DNA of 11,587 nt from an uncultured Collinsella sp. (lineage in GTDB: Bacteria; Actinomycetota; Coriobacteriia; Coriobacteriales; Coriobacteriaceae): positions 1 to 11,587 of the forward strand of contig URZR01000039.1 in assembly GCA_900552425.1 (NCBI GenBank). The letters are read 5' to 3'. The translations under genes were made by a program, and so were the position numbers. The notes below the pieces were generated by a model. It was given only the letters and a program-made list of their open reading frames with translations, made no database searches and had not been told where the DNA came from. This document shows, piece by piece, positions 1 through 6,312 of this stretch (positions are counted from its first letter, which is position 1; each line of letters opens with the position of its first letter).

Positions 1-1
1 T

Positions 2-85
2 GAGCGTCTCGACGATGTGCGCCGACGTTTCCAGCCTGGCCCCGTAACGGCCGCGCTTAAAGCCTTTTGCAAAACGCGTTCCTGA
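2..85 (+). CDS. possible C-terminal tail of an upstream gene (partial)
   Basis: From base 2 there is an open frame of 27 codons ending in TGA at 83-85. Its codon use resembles the window's real genes, and it reads ERLDDVRRRFQPGPVTAALK and onward. The pattern 'LDDVRRRF..G.VT.A' loosely recalls the end of the little-finger domain of Y-family DNA polymerases (DinB), where a helix is followed by RFG and a short strand. That match is an inference from very few residues. A second frame (bases 3-47, ending TAA) is equally open but shorter, so the true frame is uncertain. Confidence 0.3.
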   Translation, partial: ERLDDVRRRFQPGPVTAALKAFCKTRS

Positions 86-98
86 TGCCCCTTTTATA

Positions 99-165
99 AG
101 TTGCGGTGGAATAGTTCCTGTTTGCGGCAGAATAGGGGCCAAACAGGAACTATTTCACCGCAACT
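99..165. repeat. long near-perfect inverted repeat upstream of nfo
   Basis: The left arm (99-123) and right arm (141-165) are complementary over 25 positions with a single G.U-type mismatch, around a 17-base spacer (124-140). Weaker pairing continues outward to about 94/170. The arms include GTTCCTGTTT and AAACAGGAAC. There is no T-run after the right arm, so it is not a classic intrinsic terminator. It ends only six bases before the purine-rich ribosome-binding site of nfo. Its size and symmetry suit a dispersed palindromic intergenic element (REP/MITE-like) or a structured 5' leader. No second copy was seen in this window. Confidence 0.8.
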
Positions 166-183
166 GATGAGGGGGAGCTGGAG

Positions 184-1050
184 ATGCTGACGATTGGGTG
201 TCATCTTTCGACGACGAAGGGCTATCGGGCGATGGGGGAGACGGCGCTATCCATTGGCGCCAATACCTTTGCATTCTTTACGCGTAACCCGCGCGGCGGC
301 AAGGCGAAAGATCTTGACATGGATGACGTTACGGCCCTGCGCGAGCTTATGGAGCAAAATGACTTTGGCCCGCTCGTGGCTCATGCCCCGTATACCTATA
401 ACCCCTGCTCGGCCAAAGAGCGGGCGCGCGAGTTTGCCCTGGAGGCAATGGCCGAGGATTTGCAGCGTCTGGAAGCACTGCCCGGCAACTACTACAACTT
501 CCACCCCGGCGCGCATGTGGGGCAGGGGACTGATGCTGGCATTCAGATGATCGTCGACACCCTGTGCCATGTGATGTTTGAGGGCCAGCAGACGACGGTG
601 CTGCTCGAGACCATGGCCGGCAAGGGCACCGAGGTGGGCCGCAGCTTTGAGGAACTGGCGCTCATTATCGAGGGTGCTGCTGCCAGGCGTCCAGAGCTAT
701 CGGACAAGCTGGGCGTGTGTCTGGACACCTGCCATGTGAGCGATGCCGGCTACGACATCATCCATGATCTGGACGGCGTACTCGACGAGTTCGACCGCGT
801 GGTGGGTATCGACCGCTTGCGTGCCGTACACATCAACGATTCGAAGAACCCCTGTGGCGCCCATAAGGACCGCCACGAATGCATCGGTAAAGGCTACCTG
901 GGTAGTGAAGAGTTTGGCGGCGGTATGCAGGTTATGCAGAATATTGTATCGAATGGCCGCTTGCGCGCATTGCCATTCATTTTGGAGACACCGAACGAAC
1001 TTGCAGGTTATGCGGCTGAAATCAAACTGTTAAGGTCATTGCAGCAGTAA
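184..1050 (+). CDS. nfo: endonuclease IV (AP endonuclease)
   Basis: Cytoplasmic Zn-dependent endonuclease IV, which cuts the DNA backbone 5' of abasic sites and removes blocked 3' ends in base-excision repair. The protein has 288 residues, normal for this TIM-barrel family. All nine metal ligands known from E. coli Nfo have counterparts: H67 (VAHAPY), H107 (FHPGAH), E142 (LLETMAGKG), D181 and H184 (CLDTCH), H216 (VHINDSK), D229 and H231 (KDRHE), and E268 (ILETPNE). The ATG at 184 follows the purine-rich site AGGGGGAG at a normal distance, and the protein begins LTIGCHLS as the family does. It appears to be a single-gene unit; the next gene is 147 bases away with its own likely promoter. Identity is near certain. 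Confidence 0.97.
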   Translation: MLTIGCHLSTTKGYRAMGETALSIGANTFAFFTRNPRGGKAKDLDMDDVTALRELMEQNDFGPLVAHAPYTYNPCSAKERAREFALEAMAEDLQRLEALPGNYYNFHPGAHVGQGTDAGIQMIVDTLCHVMFEGQQTTVLLETMAGKGTEVGRSFEELALIIEGAAARRPELSDKLGVCLDTCHVSDAGYDIIHDLDGVLDEFDRVVGIDRLRAVHINDSKNPCGAHKDRHECIGKGYLGSEEFGGGMQVMQNIVSNGRLRALPFILETPNELAGYAAEIKLLRSLQQ

Positions 1051-1111
1051 TGACTGTCATAAAGTGGAGTGTTCCATTCACGTTATGGGTTTGTTTCAAT
1101 CAGTTTTCTAA

Positions 1112-1140
1112 TTGCAGATTCTTCCAAGCGGGTGCATAAT
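1112..1140 (+). promoter_or_regulatory. candidate promoter of the amino-acid ABC importer operon
   Basis: TTGCAG (1112-1117) and CATAAT (1135-1140) are separated by 17 bases. The -10 matches the sigma-A consensus at 5 of 6 positions; the -35 is weak. It lies about 58 bases before the start of the solute-binding lipoprotein. Further up, the nfo stop overlaps a perfect 11-base dyad (ATGAC-T-GTCAT, 1050-1060), which could be an operator half-site pair or chance. Confidence 0.35.
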
Positions 1141-1197
1141 ATCCAACAGTTTTTGCAGACCTCTGAATCAAACGGGGTCACCGGAAGGAGACTGATT

Positions 1198-2058
1198 ATG
1201 AAGCTCAAGAAGCTTGGCGCATTTGCCGCCACGGGCGCCATGGCACTCGCCCTCGCACTGACGGGCTGCGGCTCGTCCAACGCCACCTCTGGTTTTGATG
1301 CCGGTTCCAGCAGCTCTGACGACGCTAAGGTCGAGAAGGTCGACGGCTCCAAGGAGTACGCGCTCGTCAAGGACGGTACGCTGACCGTCGGCACCTCTGC
1401 CGAGTACGCTCCGTTTGAGTACAAGGATGACAACGGCGATTATCAGGGCTTTGACCTTGAGCTCATCAAGGCCATCGGTGACAAGCTGGGTTTGGATGTC
1501 GAGTACGTCAATAACGACTTCGATACGCTCGTCCCTGGCGTTGCTTCGGGTGCCAAGTACGACGTCGCCATCGCGGCTATCACCGACACGCCCGAGCGTG
1601 AGAAGGAAGTCACTTTCTCCGACTCTTACTACATGGACGATCAGGCTATCGTGACCAAGGTCGATAACACCGACATCACGGCCGACAACTACAGCGAGAA
1701 GCTCAACAGCGCCGACGCTACCATCATCGTCCAGTCTGGCTCGACCGCCGAGGCCTTTGCCCAGGAGAACTTCCCCAAGGCCAAGATTGTCCCCTACAAG
1801 GACGCTACCGAGTGCTTCAGCGCCCTGCAGTCCGATAAGGGCGACGCCGTAGTCACCAACCGCTCCGTTGCCAGCCAGCTGACCGCCGAGCAGTTCAACA
1901 CCTGCCAGACCATCAAGCAGATCAGCACCGGCGAGGAGTACGCCATCGCCATCAACCAGGGCAACACCAAGCTCAAGGACGACATCAACCAGGCCATCAA
2001 GGACCTGACCGAAGACGGTACCGTCGACGCCCTCATGGCTAAGTACAACATCAAGTAA
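1198..2058 (+). CDS. polar amino-acid ABC transporter solute-binding lipoprotein
   Basis: Extracytoplasmic receptor (SBP_bac_3 family) that captures an amino acid and delivers it to the membrane permease. The 286-residue protein starts at ATG 1198, seven bases after AAGGAG; a longer frame reaching back to 1069 has no site and would bury the signal peptide. Residues 1-23 form a lipoprotein signal (MKLKK, hydrophobic run, LTGC) with lipidated Cys24, followed by a Ser/Asp-rich tether to about residue 50. The binding domain starts near residue 62 (LTVGTSAEYAPFEY). The family signature lies at 84-97 (GFDLELIKAIGDKL), and R134 in TPERE is the expected ligand-carboxylate contact. The exact amino acid cannot be read from the sequence. 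First gene of the operon with the permease and ATPase. Confidence 0.95.
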   Translation: MKLKKLGAFAATGAMALALALTGCGSSNATSGFDAGSSSSDDAKVEKVDGSKEYALVKDGTLTVGTSAEYAPFEYKDDNGDYQGFDLELIKAIGDKLGLDVEYVNNDFDTLVPGVASGAKYDVAIAAITDTPEREKEVTFSDSYYMDDQAIVTKVDNTDITADNYSEKLNSADATIIVQSGSTAEAFAQENFPKAKIVPYKDATECFSALQSDKGDAVVTNRSVASQLTAEQFNTCQTIKQISTGEEYAIAINQGNTKLKDDINQAIKDLTEDGTVDALMAKYNIK

Positions 2059-2080
2059 AATAGCTACTTGATTGCGCGCG

Positions 2081-2110
2081 GGCCCTTTCCGTTTTGCGGA
2101 GAGGGCCTTT
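2081..2110 (+). terminator. hairpin after the solute-binding protein (partial terminator or attenuator)
   Basis: An 11-bp stem, GGCCCTTTCCG (2081-2091) with CGGAGAGGGCC (2097-2107), contains one G.U pair and has a five-base loop. Only TTT follows, so termination is probably partial. It lies 22 bases after the lipoprotein stop and before the permease, a common place for an element that raises binding-protein transcript over the rest of an ABC operon. Confidence 0.5.
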
Positions 2111-2121
2111 GCGCTTCTCTT

Positions 2122-2144
2122 GACGGAGAGTGTTTCCGTCTCGT
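2122..2144 (+). terminator. second hairpin in the solute-binding-protein/permease gap
   Basis: GACGGA (2122-2127) pairs with TCCGTC (2135-2140), extendable inward by A-T and G.U pairs, followed by TCGTTTT. It is weaker than the hairpin just upstream. Together the two structures fill most of the 117-base gap before the permease. Confidence 0.35.
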
Positions 2145-2175
2145 TTTGCCGGCAACTTAAACGTTAGGAGCCACC

Positions 2176-3537
2176 TTGTCTCGATTGAACCAAGGAGCTA
2201 TGGGCCAGAGCTATCCACTGCCCTCGATGCTCCAAAAGCTGGCCTGTGCCCTGGCTGTGGCGCTCGCCCTGGTATGCGTGGGGGCCTGCGTGCCCACGAC
2301 CGCCCAGGCGCTTGAGACCGCAAAGATTACCGCCCGACCCAACACCGGTTCGGGCAGCACTGTGGTCGGCGGCACCGAGACGCGCATTACCTGGGAGGTT
2401 CAGGCCGATGCCGACGAGGAGCTGAGCGGTCTTTCGCTGACGTTTGTCGACGGCACGACGTTTGACACCGATGACACGCGATTGACGATGCTCTCGGGCG
2501 AGGACCTCATGGACCGTACGCCCATGAGGTCCACGTGCAAGGCTGACGGCCAGACGCTCAAGATCGACTTTGGCGAGACGGCGCCTGCCGGCGGCTTTTT
2601 CCGTGTCGAGGTTTACGGCGTGACGTTTCCCGTCGAGGGCGGCGATGAGGCCTTCAGCGGCACCTATACGCTCGCCGACGGTTCGACCAAGAAGATTTCT
2701 AAGATTCCTTCCGTCGAGATTAAGGGCGTGACGGCATTCGATAACTTCCTGGCCGACCTTAAGGAGCAGCCGTGGGTCGAGGCCTGGAACTCCAATATGT
2801 TCCTGCGCCTGTTCTTGAACCCGGTCATTTTGGTCCAGAGCCTGCCGATCGTCTTCAAGGGCTTCCTTATGTCGCTCTCGATTGTGCTCGTGGCGTTTCC
2901 GCTGGCGATTCCCTTTGGCTTTGCCTTGTCGCTCATGCGCATCTCCAAGTCGCGCATCCTGCGTTGCCTTGCCGGCATCTATGTGAATATCATCCGCGGT
3001 ACGCCGGCGTTCCTGCAGATCTATATTGCATTTTTTGGCCTGCCGCTTGCCGGCGTCAAGGTGGACGACTACGTCTTGGGCGTTATCGTCATGGCCATGA
3101 ACTCGTCTGCGTACCTGTGCGAGATTTTTCGTGCCGGTATTCAGTCGATCCCCAAGGGCCAGAACGAGGCCGCGCGCTCGCTGGCCATGAATCCCTTCCA
3201 GACACTGCTCTACGTTATGATTCCGCAGACGTTCCGCAATGTCCTGCCTACGCTGACCAGTGAGTTCATCCTGCTTTACAAGGATACGTCGCTGCTCGCG
3301 GCCGTGGGCGTGGTCGAGATCGTCATGAACGCCCGCACCATCGTGGCCACGACGGGCTCCATCACGCCGTATGTGGTTGCCGCCCTGTTCTACCTGGTCA
3401 TCACCCTGCCGCTTGCGCGCTTGGTGAGCGGTCTTGAGGCGAGGCTTCTGGGGACGGCCGAAACCAAGAAGAAGCGTCCCGCCAAGAGCGCTGGACAGGT
3501 CGTCGCGACGCCCGCCGATCACATCGCCGGTCTGTAA
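2176..3537 (+). CDS. amino-acid ABC transporter permease with exported N-terminal domain
   Basis: Membrane subunit of the importer (HisM/GlnP type, probably a homodimer since no second permease is present). Numbering is from TTG 2176, five bases after AGGAG. ATG 2200 is the main alternative, but its AAGGAG is only two bases away. Residues 1-45 contain a hydrophobic segment and a signal-peptidase-like TAQA|LE site; the VGAC just before it is a weaker lipobox-like alternative. Residues 46 to about 200 form a soluble, beta-rich, acidic domain (ITWEVQADADEEL, GGFFRVEVYGV) that I do not recognise. The permease domain begins near 215, with RGTP at 274-277, the EAA loop at about 316-358 (EIFRAGIQSIPKGQNEAARSL) and further membrane helices to about 430. 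HisM-type permeases have the N-terminus outside, so an exported front domain fits. Ordinary family members have about 220 residues. The ATPase follows 12 bases later. Confidence 0.92.
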   Translation: MSRLNQGAMGQSYPLPSMLQKLACALAVALALVCVGACVPTTAQALETAKITARPNTGSGSTVVGGTETRITWEVQADADEELSGLSLTFVDGTTFDTDDTRLTMLSGEDLMDRTPMRSTCKADGQTLKIDFGETAPAGGFFRVEVYGVTFPVEGGDEAFSGTYTLADGSTKKISKIPSVEIKGVTAFDNFLADLKEQPWVEAWNSNMFLRLFLNPVILVQSLPIVFKGFLMSLSIVLVAFPLAIPFGFALSLMRISKSRILRCLAGIYVNIIRGTPAFLQIYIAFFGLPLAGVKVDDYVLGVIVMAMNSSAYLCEIFRAGIQSIPKGQNEAARSLAMNPFQTLLYVMIPQTFRNVLPTLTSEFILLYKDTSLLAAVGVVEIVMNARTIVATTGSITPYVVAALFYLVITLPLARLVSGLEARLLGTAETKKKRPAKSAGQVVATPADHIAGL

Positions 3538-3549
3538 GGAGGTCCTATC

Positions 3550-4302
3550 ATGAGCGAAACCAATAACTCGAACGAGGTCGTCGTCAGCATCAAGAATCTC
3601 CAGAAGGCCTTTGGCGATAACGTGGTCCTGCGCGACATCGACCTTGATGTGCACAAGGGCGAGGTCGTTGTCGTTCTGGGCCCTTCGGGTTCGGGCAAGT
3701 CGACGATGCTTCGCTGTATCAATCGTCTAGAGCATCCCACGAGTGGTTCGATTGTCGTCGAGGGCGTGGATGTGTGCGCCAAGGGCGTTGACCTCAATAA
3801 GGTGCGTACGCACTTGGGCATGGTGTTTCAGCAGTTCAACCTGTTCCCGCACCTGTCGGTCAAAAAGAACGTCATGCTTGCGCAGCAAAAGGTGCTCAAG
3901 CGCAGCAAGGAAGAGGCCGAGAAGATTGCCATCGAGGAGCTGACCAAGGTCGGCCTGGCCGAGCGCATCGACTTTATGCCGAGCCAGCTCTCGGGCGGTC
4001 AGCAGCAGCGCGTGGCGATCGCCCGCGCCCTGTCGATGAACCCGCACGTGATGCTCTTTGACGAGGCCACGTCAGCGCTTGACCCCGAGCTTGTCCGCGA
4101 CGTTCTTGGCGTCATGCGCGACCTGGCACGCGACGGCATGACCATGATCGTCGTGACGCACGAGATGGGCTTCGCCCGCGACGTCGCCGACCGCGTGGTC
4201 TTTATGGACGGCGGCGTTATCGTGGAAGAGGGTACGCCGAGCGAGGTCTTCGACCACCCCAAGAGCGAGCGCACTAAGGCGTTCTTGGGCAATATCTCAT
4301 AG
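3550..4302 (+). CDS. amino-acid ABC transporter ATP-binding protein
   Basis: Cytoplasmic ATPase of the GlnQ/HisP type that powers the importer encoded just upstream; 250 residues, normal for the family. Visible motifs in order: Walker A GPSGSGKST (44-52), Q-loop FQQFNLF (93-99), ABC signature LSGGQ (147-151), Walker B VMLFDE (167-172), D-loop SALD (175-178) and the H-loop histidine H204 (VTHEMGF). All catalytic residues are intact. The ribosome-binding site AAGGAGGT (3536-3543) overlaps the TAA stop of the permease gene, so the two are very likely translationally coupled. It is the last gene of the operon, ended by the strong hairpin at 4331. Confidence 0.97.
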   Translation: MSETNNSNEVVVSIKNLQKAFGDNVVLRDIDLDVHKGEVVVVLGPSGSGKSTMLRCINRLEHPTSGSIVVEGVDVCAKGVDLNKVRTHLGMVFQQFNLFPHLSVKKNVMLAQQKVLKRSKEEAEKIAIEELTKVGLAERIDFMPSQLSGGQQQRVAIARALSMNPHVMLFDEATSALDPELVRDVLGVMRDLARDGMTMIVVTHEMGFARDVADRVVFMDGGVIVEEGTPSEVFDHPKSERTKAFLGNIS

Positions 4303-4330
4303 CGGCGCGTCGAGGTTATCGATATAACAA

Positions 4331-4366
4331 ACGGGGACCGGATGTGAATATCCGGTCCCCGTTTTT
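4331..4366. terminator. strong intrinsic terminator, probably bidirectional
   Basis: A perfect 13-bp stem (arms 4331-4343 and 4350-4362, core GGGGACCGGAT) with a six-base loop is followed on the + strand by a T-rich tail (TTTTGTTT). On the minus strand the same stem is followed by TTGTTA, a weaker U-tract. It sits between the ABC ATPase and the convergent flavodoxin gene, so it can end both transcripts, best in the + direction. Confidence 0.93.
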
Positions 4367-4437
4367 GTTTGGGCATGAGCGACTGTTGTTGTGCGGTACT
4401 CGGCTGTCAGTTGCCTTGCGACTTTCTGACGGCTTCG

Positions 4438-4857
4438 TTAGGCCAGCTCCGCTCCCAGGGCCTTGCAGGCCGCTTCGCCCTCGTCGTCGGGTGCGTCGTA
4501 GCAGATGACGGAATCTACGACGTTGACGCCGGCCTCGTCGGCGTCGGCCTTCCAGTTGTCCATCCACTCGCCCTCGGCCCACGAGTAGGAGCCAAAAAGG
4601 ACGACCTTCTTATCGCCGAGGGTCTCCTTGACCTCGTCCCACATAGGCTGGAACTCGTCATACTCAAGCTCCTCGGAACCCATGGCGGGGCAGCCGAAGG
4701 CAATGGCGTCATAGCCGGCGGCCTTGTCTGCGGAGAAGTCGACGCAGGAGATGACCTCTGCCTCGGCGCCGGCATCGGTTGCGCCCTCGGCAACGAAGTT
4801 TGCCATGGCCTCGGTGTTGCCTGTACCACTCCAGTAGACGATTGCGATCTTGCTCAT
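4438..4857 (-). CDS. short-chain flavodoxin
   Basis: FMN-binding electron carrier of 139 residues, the usual length for clostridial-type flavodoxins. The phosphate-binding signature is at 6-19 (IVYWSGTGNTEAMA, with S10, T12, N14 and T15 around the FMN phosphate). The 50s loop is GCPAMGSEEL (55-64), and W93 in FGSYSWAEGEW is the likely isoalloxazine-stacking aromatic. The ATG at 4857 is preceded by GAAAGGA (4864-4870) with six bases spacing. A longer open frame upstream on this strand is the shadow of the DUF3793 gene and was discarded. It lies 46 bases downstream of the DUF3793 gene, so one operon is likely. Flavodoxins commonly replace ferredoxin when iron is short, which suits the possible iron-box at the operon start. 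Confidence 0.94.
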   Translation of the reverse strand: MSKIAIVYWSGTGNTEAMANFVAEGATDAGAEAEVISCVDFSADKAAGYDAIAFGCPAMGSEELEYDEFQPMWDEVKETLGDKKVVLFGSYSWAEGEWMDNWKADADEAGVNVVDSVICYDAPDDEGEAACKALGAELA

Positions 4858-4903
4858 ATGTTTTCCTTTCGGTTGTGCGGCGTGCGGCCGCGTTTTGTAT
4901 GCT

Positions 4904-5608
4904 CTATCGGGTTGCCTGGACAAGTTGTCCCAGGGTGCAGCCCTGTTGATAGATGTAGGTAAGGTATTGCGTGCATGCGCGATAGGAATCGAAGGTCGTG
5001 AGCGCCTGCTCAACGTTTGTGTATACCTTCCATGCGCCAAAGACCTTATAGTTTTCGCCGTGCTGGACGATAAACTGATGGACATCTTCGTAGGGATAGC
5101 CCAAAAAATAGCCAATTTCGTGGGGGAACTCGCACGTGCACCCCGTATCGCAGTGCCTATTCCGTGCGAGTGCGCAGACGCTTCCGTCATAGGCGCTTTC
5201 TGCGGCATTGCTGCTTGCCAGCGTGATGCGCGCGGCGAGATGCACCAGGGATGCGGGCAGGTTGTGGACATCGTAACCTTCGGCGGCAAGCGCCGTCGTG
5301 GCGCGGGGGTCGGAGAGGTATCGCATGAGGTCCGCAGGGCGGTACACATAGATGAGCGCCCCGCAGGGGCGCCAGACCAAAACGCTCATATGGATCCCGA
5401 GTGGCTGGAGCTCGCGGTTGCATTGGGCTATGACGGCGAGCAGGCGAGAGCGTCGCTCTTCGATATGGGCGGCGCCGGGTTTTCCGTTTTGGTTGGCGTA
5501 AACGCCGGGATAGGTAAAGAGCGAAGCCGGCTTGATACCTGCGAGCGTAGGGGAGCAGTTGCGCACGACAGCCGTTTGGTATGTCGGGATGTCAATGGTT
5601 CGAGTCAC
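4904..5608 (-). CDS. DUF3793 family protein
   Basis: A 234-residue predicted cytoplasmic protein with the recognisable features of the uncharacterised DUF3793 family: an N-terminal CSPTLAGIKPASLF (18-31), and FPHEIGYFLGYPYEDVHQFI (161-180) followed by GAWKVY and a C-terminal helix with a conserved-type Tyr/Cys pattern. Just before the FPHEIG block is a cysteine cluster, C153, C157 and C159 in HCDTGCTC, which could bind metal; this is an inference. The reaction is unknown. As I recall, the family is often found beside flavodoxin and ferrous-iron (Feo) genes in anaerobes, and here it precedes flavodoxin. The start is GTG 5608, with AAAGGAG (5613-5619) at normal spacing. Confidence 0.85.
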   Translation of the reverse strand: MTRTIDIPTYQTAVVRNCSPTLAGIKPASLFTYPGVYANQNGKPGAAHIEERRSRLLAVIAQCNRELQPLGIHMSVLVWRPCGALIYVYRPADLMRYLSDPRATTALAAEGYDVHNLPASLVHLAARITLASSNAAESAYDGSVCALARNRHCDTGCTCEFPHEIGYFLGYPYEDVHQFIVQHGENYKVFGAWKVYTNVEQALTTFDSYRACTQYLTYIYQQGCTLGQLVQATR

Positions 5609-5628
5609 GATGCTCCTTTCGGGTCCTC

Positions 5629-5647
5629 AGTTGTTAGCCTAGGAAAA
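5629..5647 (-). promoter_or_regulatory. possible DtxR/IdeR-type iron box
   Basis: On the minus strand the bases at 5634-5642 read TAGGCTAAC, identical to the nine-base core of the actinobacterial DtxR/IdeR consensus (TTAGGTTAGGCTAACCTAA). The outer half-sites match poorly, giving about 11 of 19 overall. The position, immediately downstream of the -10 of the DUF3793-flavodoxin promoter, is where a repressor would block initiation. No regulator gene is visible in the window. Confidence 0.33.
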
Positions 5648-5675
5648 CTTATACACGAAAGTAAGCCTTGGTCAA
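5648..5675 (-). promoter_or_regulatory. promoter of the DUF3793-flavodoxin operon
   Basis: On the minus strand TTGACC (5670-5675) and TATAAG (5648-5653) are 16 bases apart, each five of six from the sigma-A consensus. Initiation is predicted near 5641, giving a leader of about 33 bases before the GTG at 5608. An imperfect dyad, AGTTT/AAACT (about 5681-5698), lies just upstream. Confidence 0.7.
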
Positions 5676-5701
5676 CTAAAAAGTTTGAACAGGGAAACTA
5701 A

Positions 5702-5733
5702 TTGACTGAACCGACACGAGTTTGGAGTAAGAT
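5702..5733 (+). promoter_or_regulatory. candidate promoter of the HMA-protein gene
   Basis: TTGACT (5702-5707) and TAAGAT (5728-5733) are good hexamers, but 20 bases separate them, longer than the usual 17. Such spacing is typical of MerR-family activated promoters, yet no clear dyad lies in the spacer. The CsoR-like site follows the -10 directly. If this promoter is used, the leader is about 45 bases. Confidence 0.4.
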
Positions 5734-5737
5734 GGGA

Positions 5738-5754
5738 ACACCCCATGGGGGTAT
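5738..5754 (+). promoter_or_regulatory. CsoR-like copper operator
   Basis: The 17 bases ACACCCCATGGGGGTAT form a G/C-tract pseudo-palindrome very like the known operators of the copper repressor CsoR (TACCC...GGGTA type, as before Bacillus copZA). It lies at the expected start site and 31 bases before the HMA protein's ATG, the right place for repression of a copper-chaperone gene. The match is by eye, and no csoR gene is in the window. Confidence 0.5.
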
Positions 5755-5784
5755 AGATATCAGTATTTGGAGAAAGGGGAACGC

Positions 5785-6168
5785 ATGGAAGATTTGCTTA
5801 ACCCCGCGAATCTCATCGTGCTGGCCGTCATTGCCGTCGGCATGTTTTTTGGACTGCGTCGCATTGCCGCTTCGACACACGGGAAGAGTTGTTGCAGCGA
5901 TGGCGTGAGCGGCAAGAAGGCCAAGAAGGTAGTGGTTGCGGATACCGATCCGTCCCACTACCCCTATAGCGATGAGTTGCTTATCGGCGGCATGAGCTGC
6001 GACGGCTGCGCTCGGAATGTGACGAATGCCCTCAATACGCTTGATGGCGTGTGGGCTACGGTGACGTATGCGGACCACACGGCACACGTACGCTCGAAGC
6101 GCCCGGTTGATCGCGACACACTCGAGACGGCGGTGAGGGACGCGGGCTATTACGTTATGAAAATGTAA
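5785..6168 (+). CDS. membrane-anchored HMA-domain metallochaperone-like protein
   Basis: A 127-residue protein with three parts: a single N-terminal membrane helix (about 9-24, followed by RR), a short basic linker with a Cys pair (GKSCCSD, C36-C37), and a C-terminal heavy-metal-associated domain (about 62-127) with the GMSCDGC metal site (69-75) and the usual beta-alpha-beta order ending DAGYYVMKM. The HMA fold typically binds Cu(I) or other soft metals through its CxxC. The front part resembles small Cys-rich membrane proteins seen beside FeoB or copper genes. The ATG at 5785 has AGAAAGGGGA just upstream; the in-frame TTG at 5767 would start ahead of that site. The likely role is passing metal at the inner face of the membrane. 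The CsoR-like operator upstream favours copper; the divergent iron/flavodoxin operon leaves iron possible. Confidence 0.85.
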   Translation: MEDLLNPANLIVLAVIAVGMFFGLRRIAASTHGKSCCSDGVSGKKAKKVVVADTDPSHYPYSDELLIGGMSCDGCARNVTNALNTLDGVWATVTYADHTAHVRSKRPVDRDTLETAVRDAGYYVMKM

Positions 6169-6312
6169 GCGTTGCCCTTTCCGGTGGGTACCGGCCTCCT
6201 GCCCATCGTGACTATCGGCATCCAAAAATTTGCGCAAAAAATAATCTTTAGATGCGGCAAAAGTGGAGTTTGGTGACGGTTTGCGCGGAATTCGCTACCA
6301 ATCGAGCATCCA
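6169..6312. other. intergenic stretch without a gene
   Basis: No credible gene or clear terminator follows the HMA gene. Seen here are a weak five-bp hairpin (CCGGT/ACCGG near 6181-6194) and an A/T-rich tract containing a perfect ten-base palindrome, TTTGCGCAAA (6229-6238). A second TTTGCGC occurs near 6283. The palindrome could be an operator, but nothing ties it to a regulator. Confidence 0.5.

Noticed and set aside
1069..1197. Upstream extension of the solute-binding protein
   Set aside because: It would place about 43 residues before a complete lipoprotein signal peptide. ATG 1198 has AAGGAG at good spacing.
2164..3654. 496-codon open frame on the minus strand
   Set aside because: It is the antisense shadow of the permease, which has clear EAA and RGTP motifs. 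Its product is Arg/His/Asp-rich with no domain, as GC-biased shadows are.
4858..5349. N-terminal extension of the flavodoxin reading frame
   Set aside because: Flavodoxin homologs start at the MSKIAIVYWSGTGN segment, which has its own ribosome-binding site; the extension overlaps DUF3793 in another frame and looks like shadow.
4850..5701. 283-codon open frame on the plus strand
   Set aside because: It lies antisense to DUF3793 and the divergent promoters. It has no ribosome-binding site or recognisable domain, and the minus-strand genes are supported by motifs.
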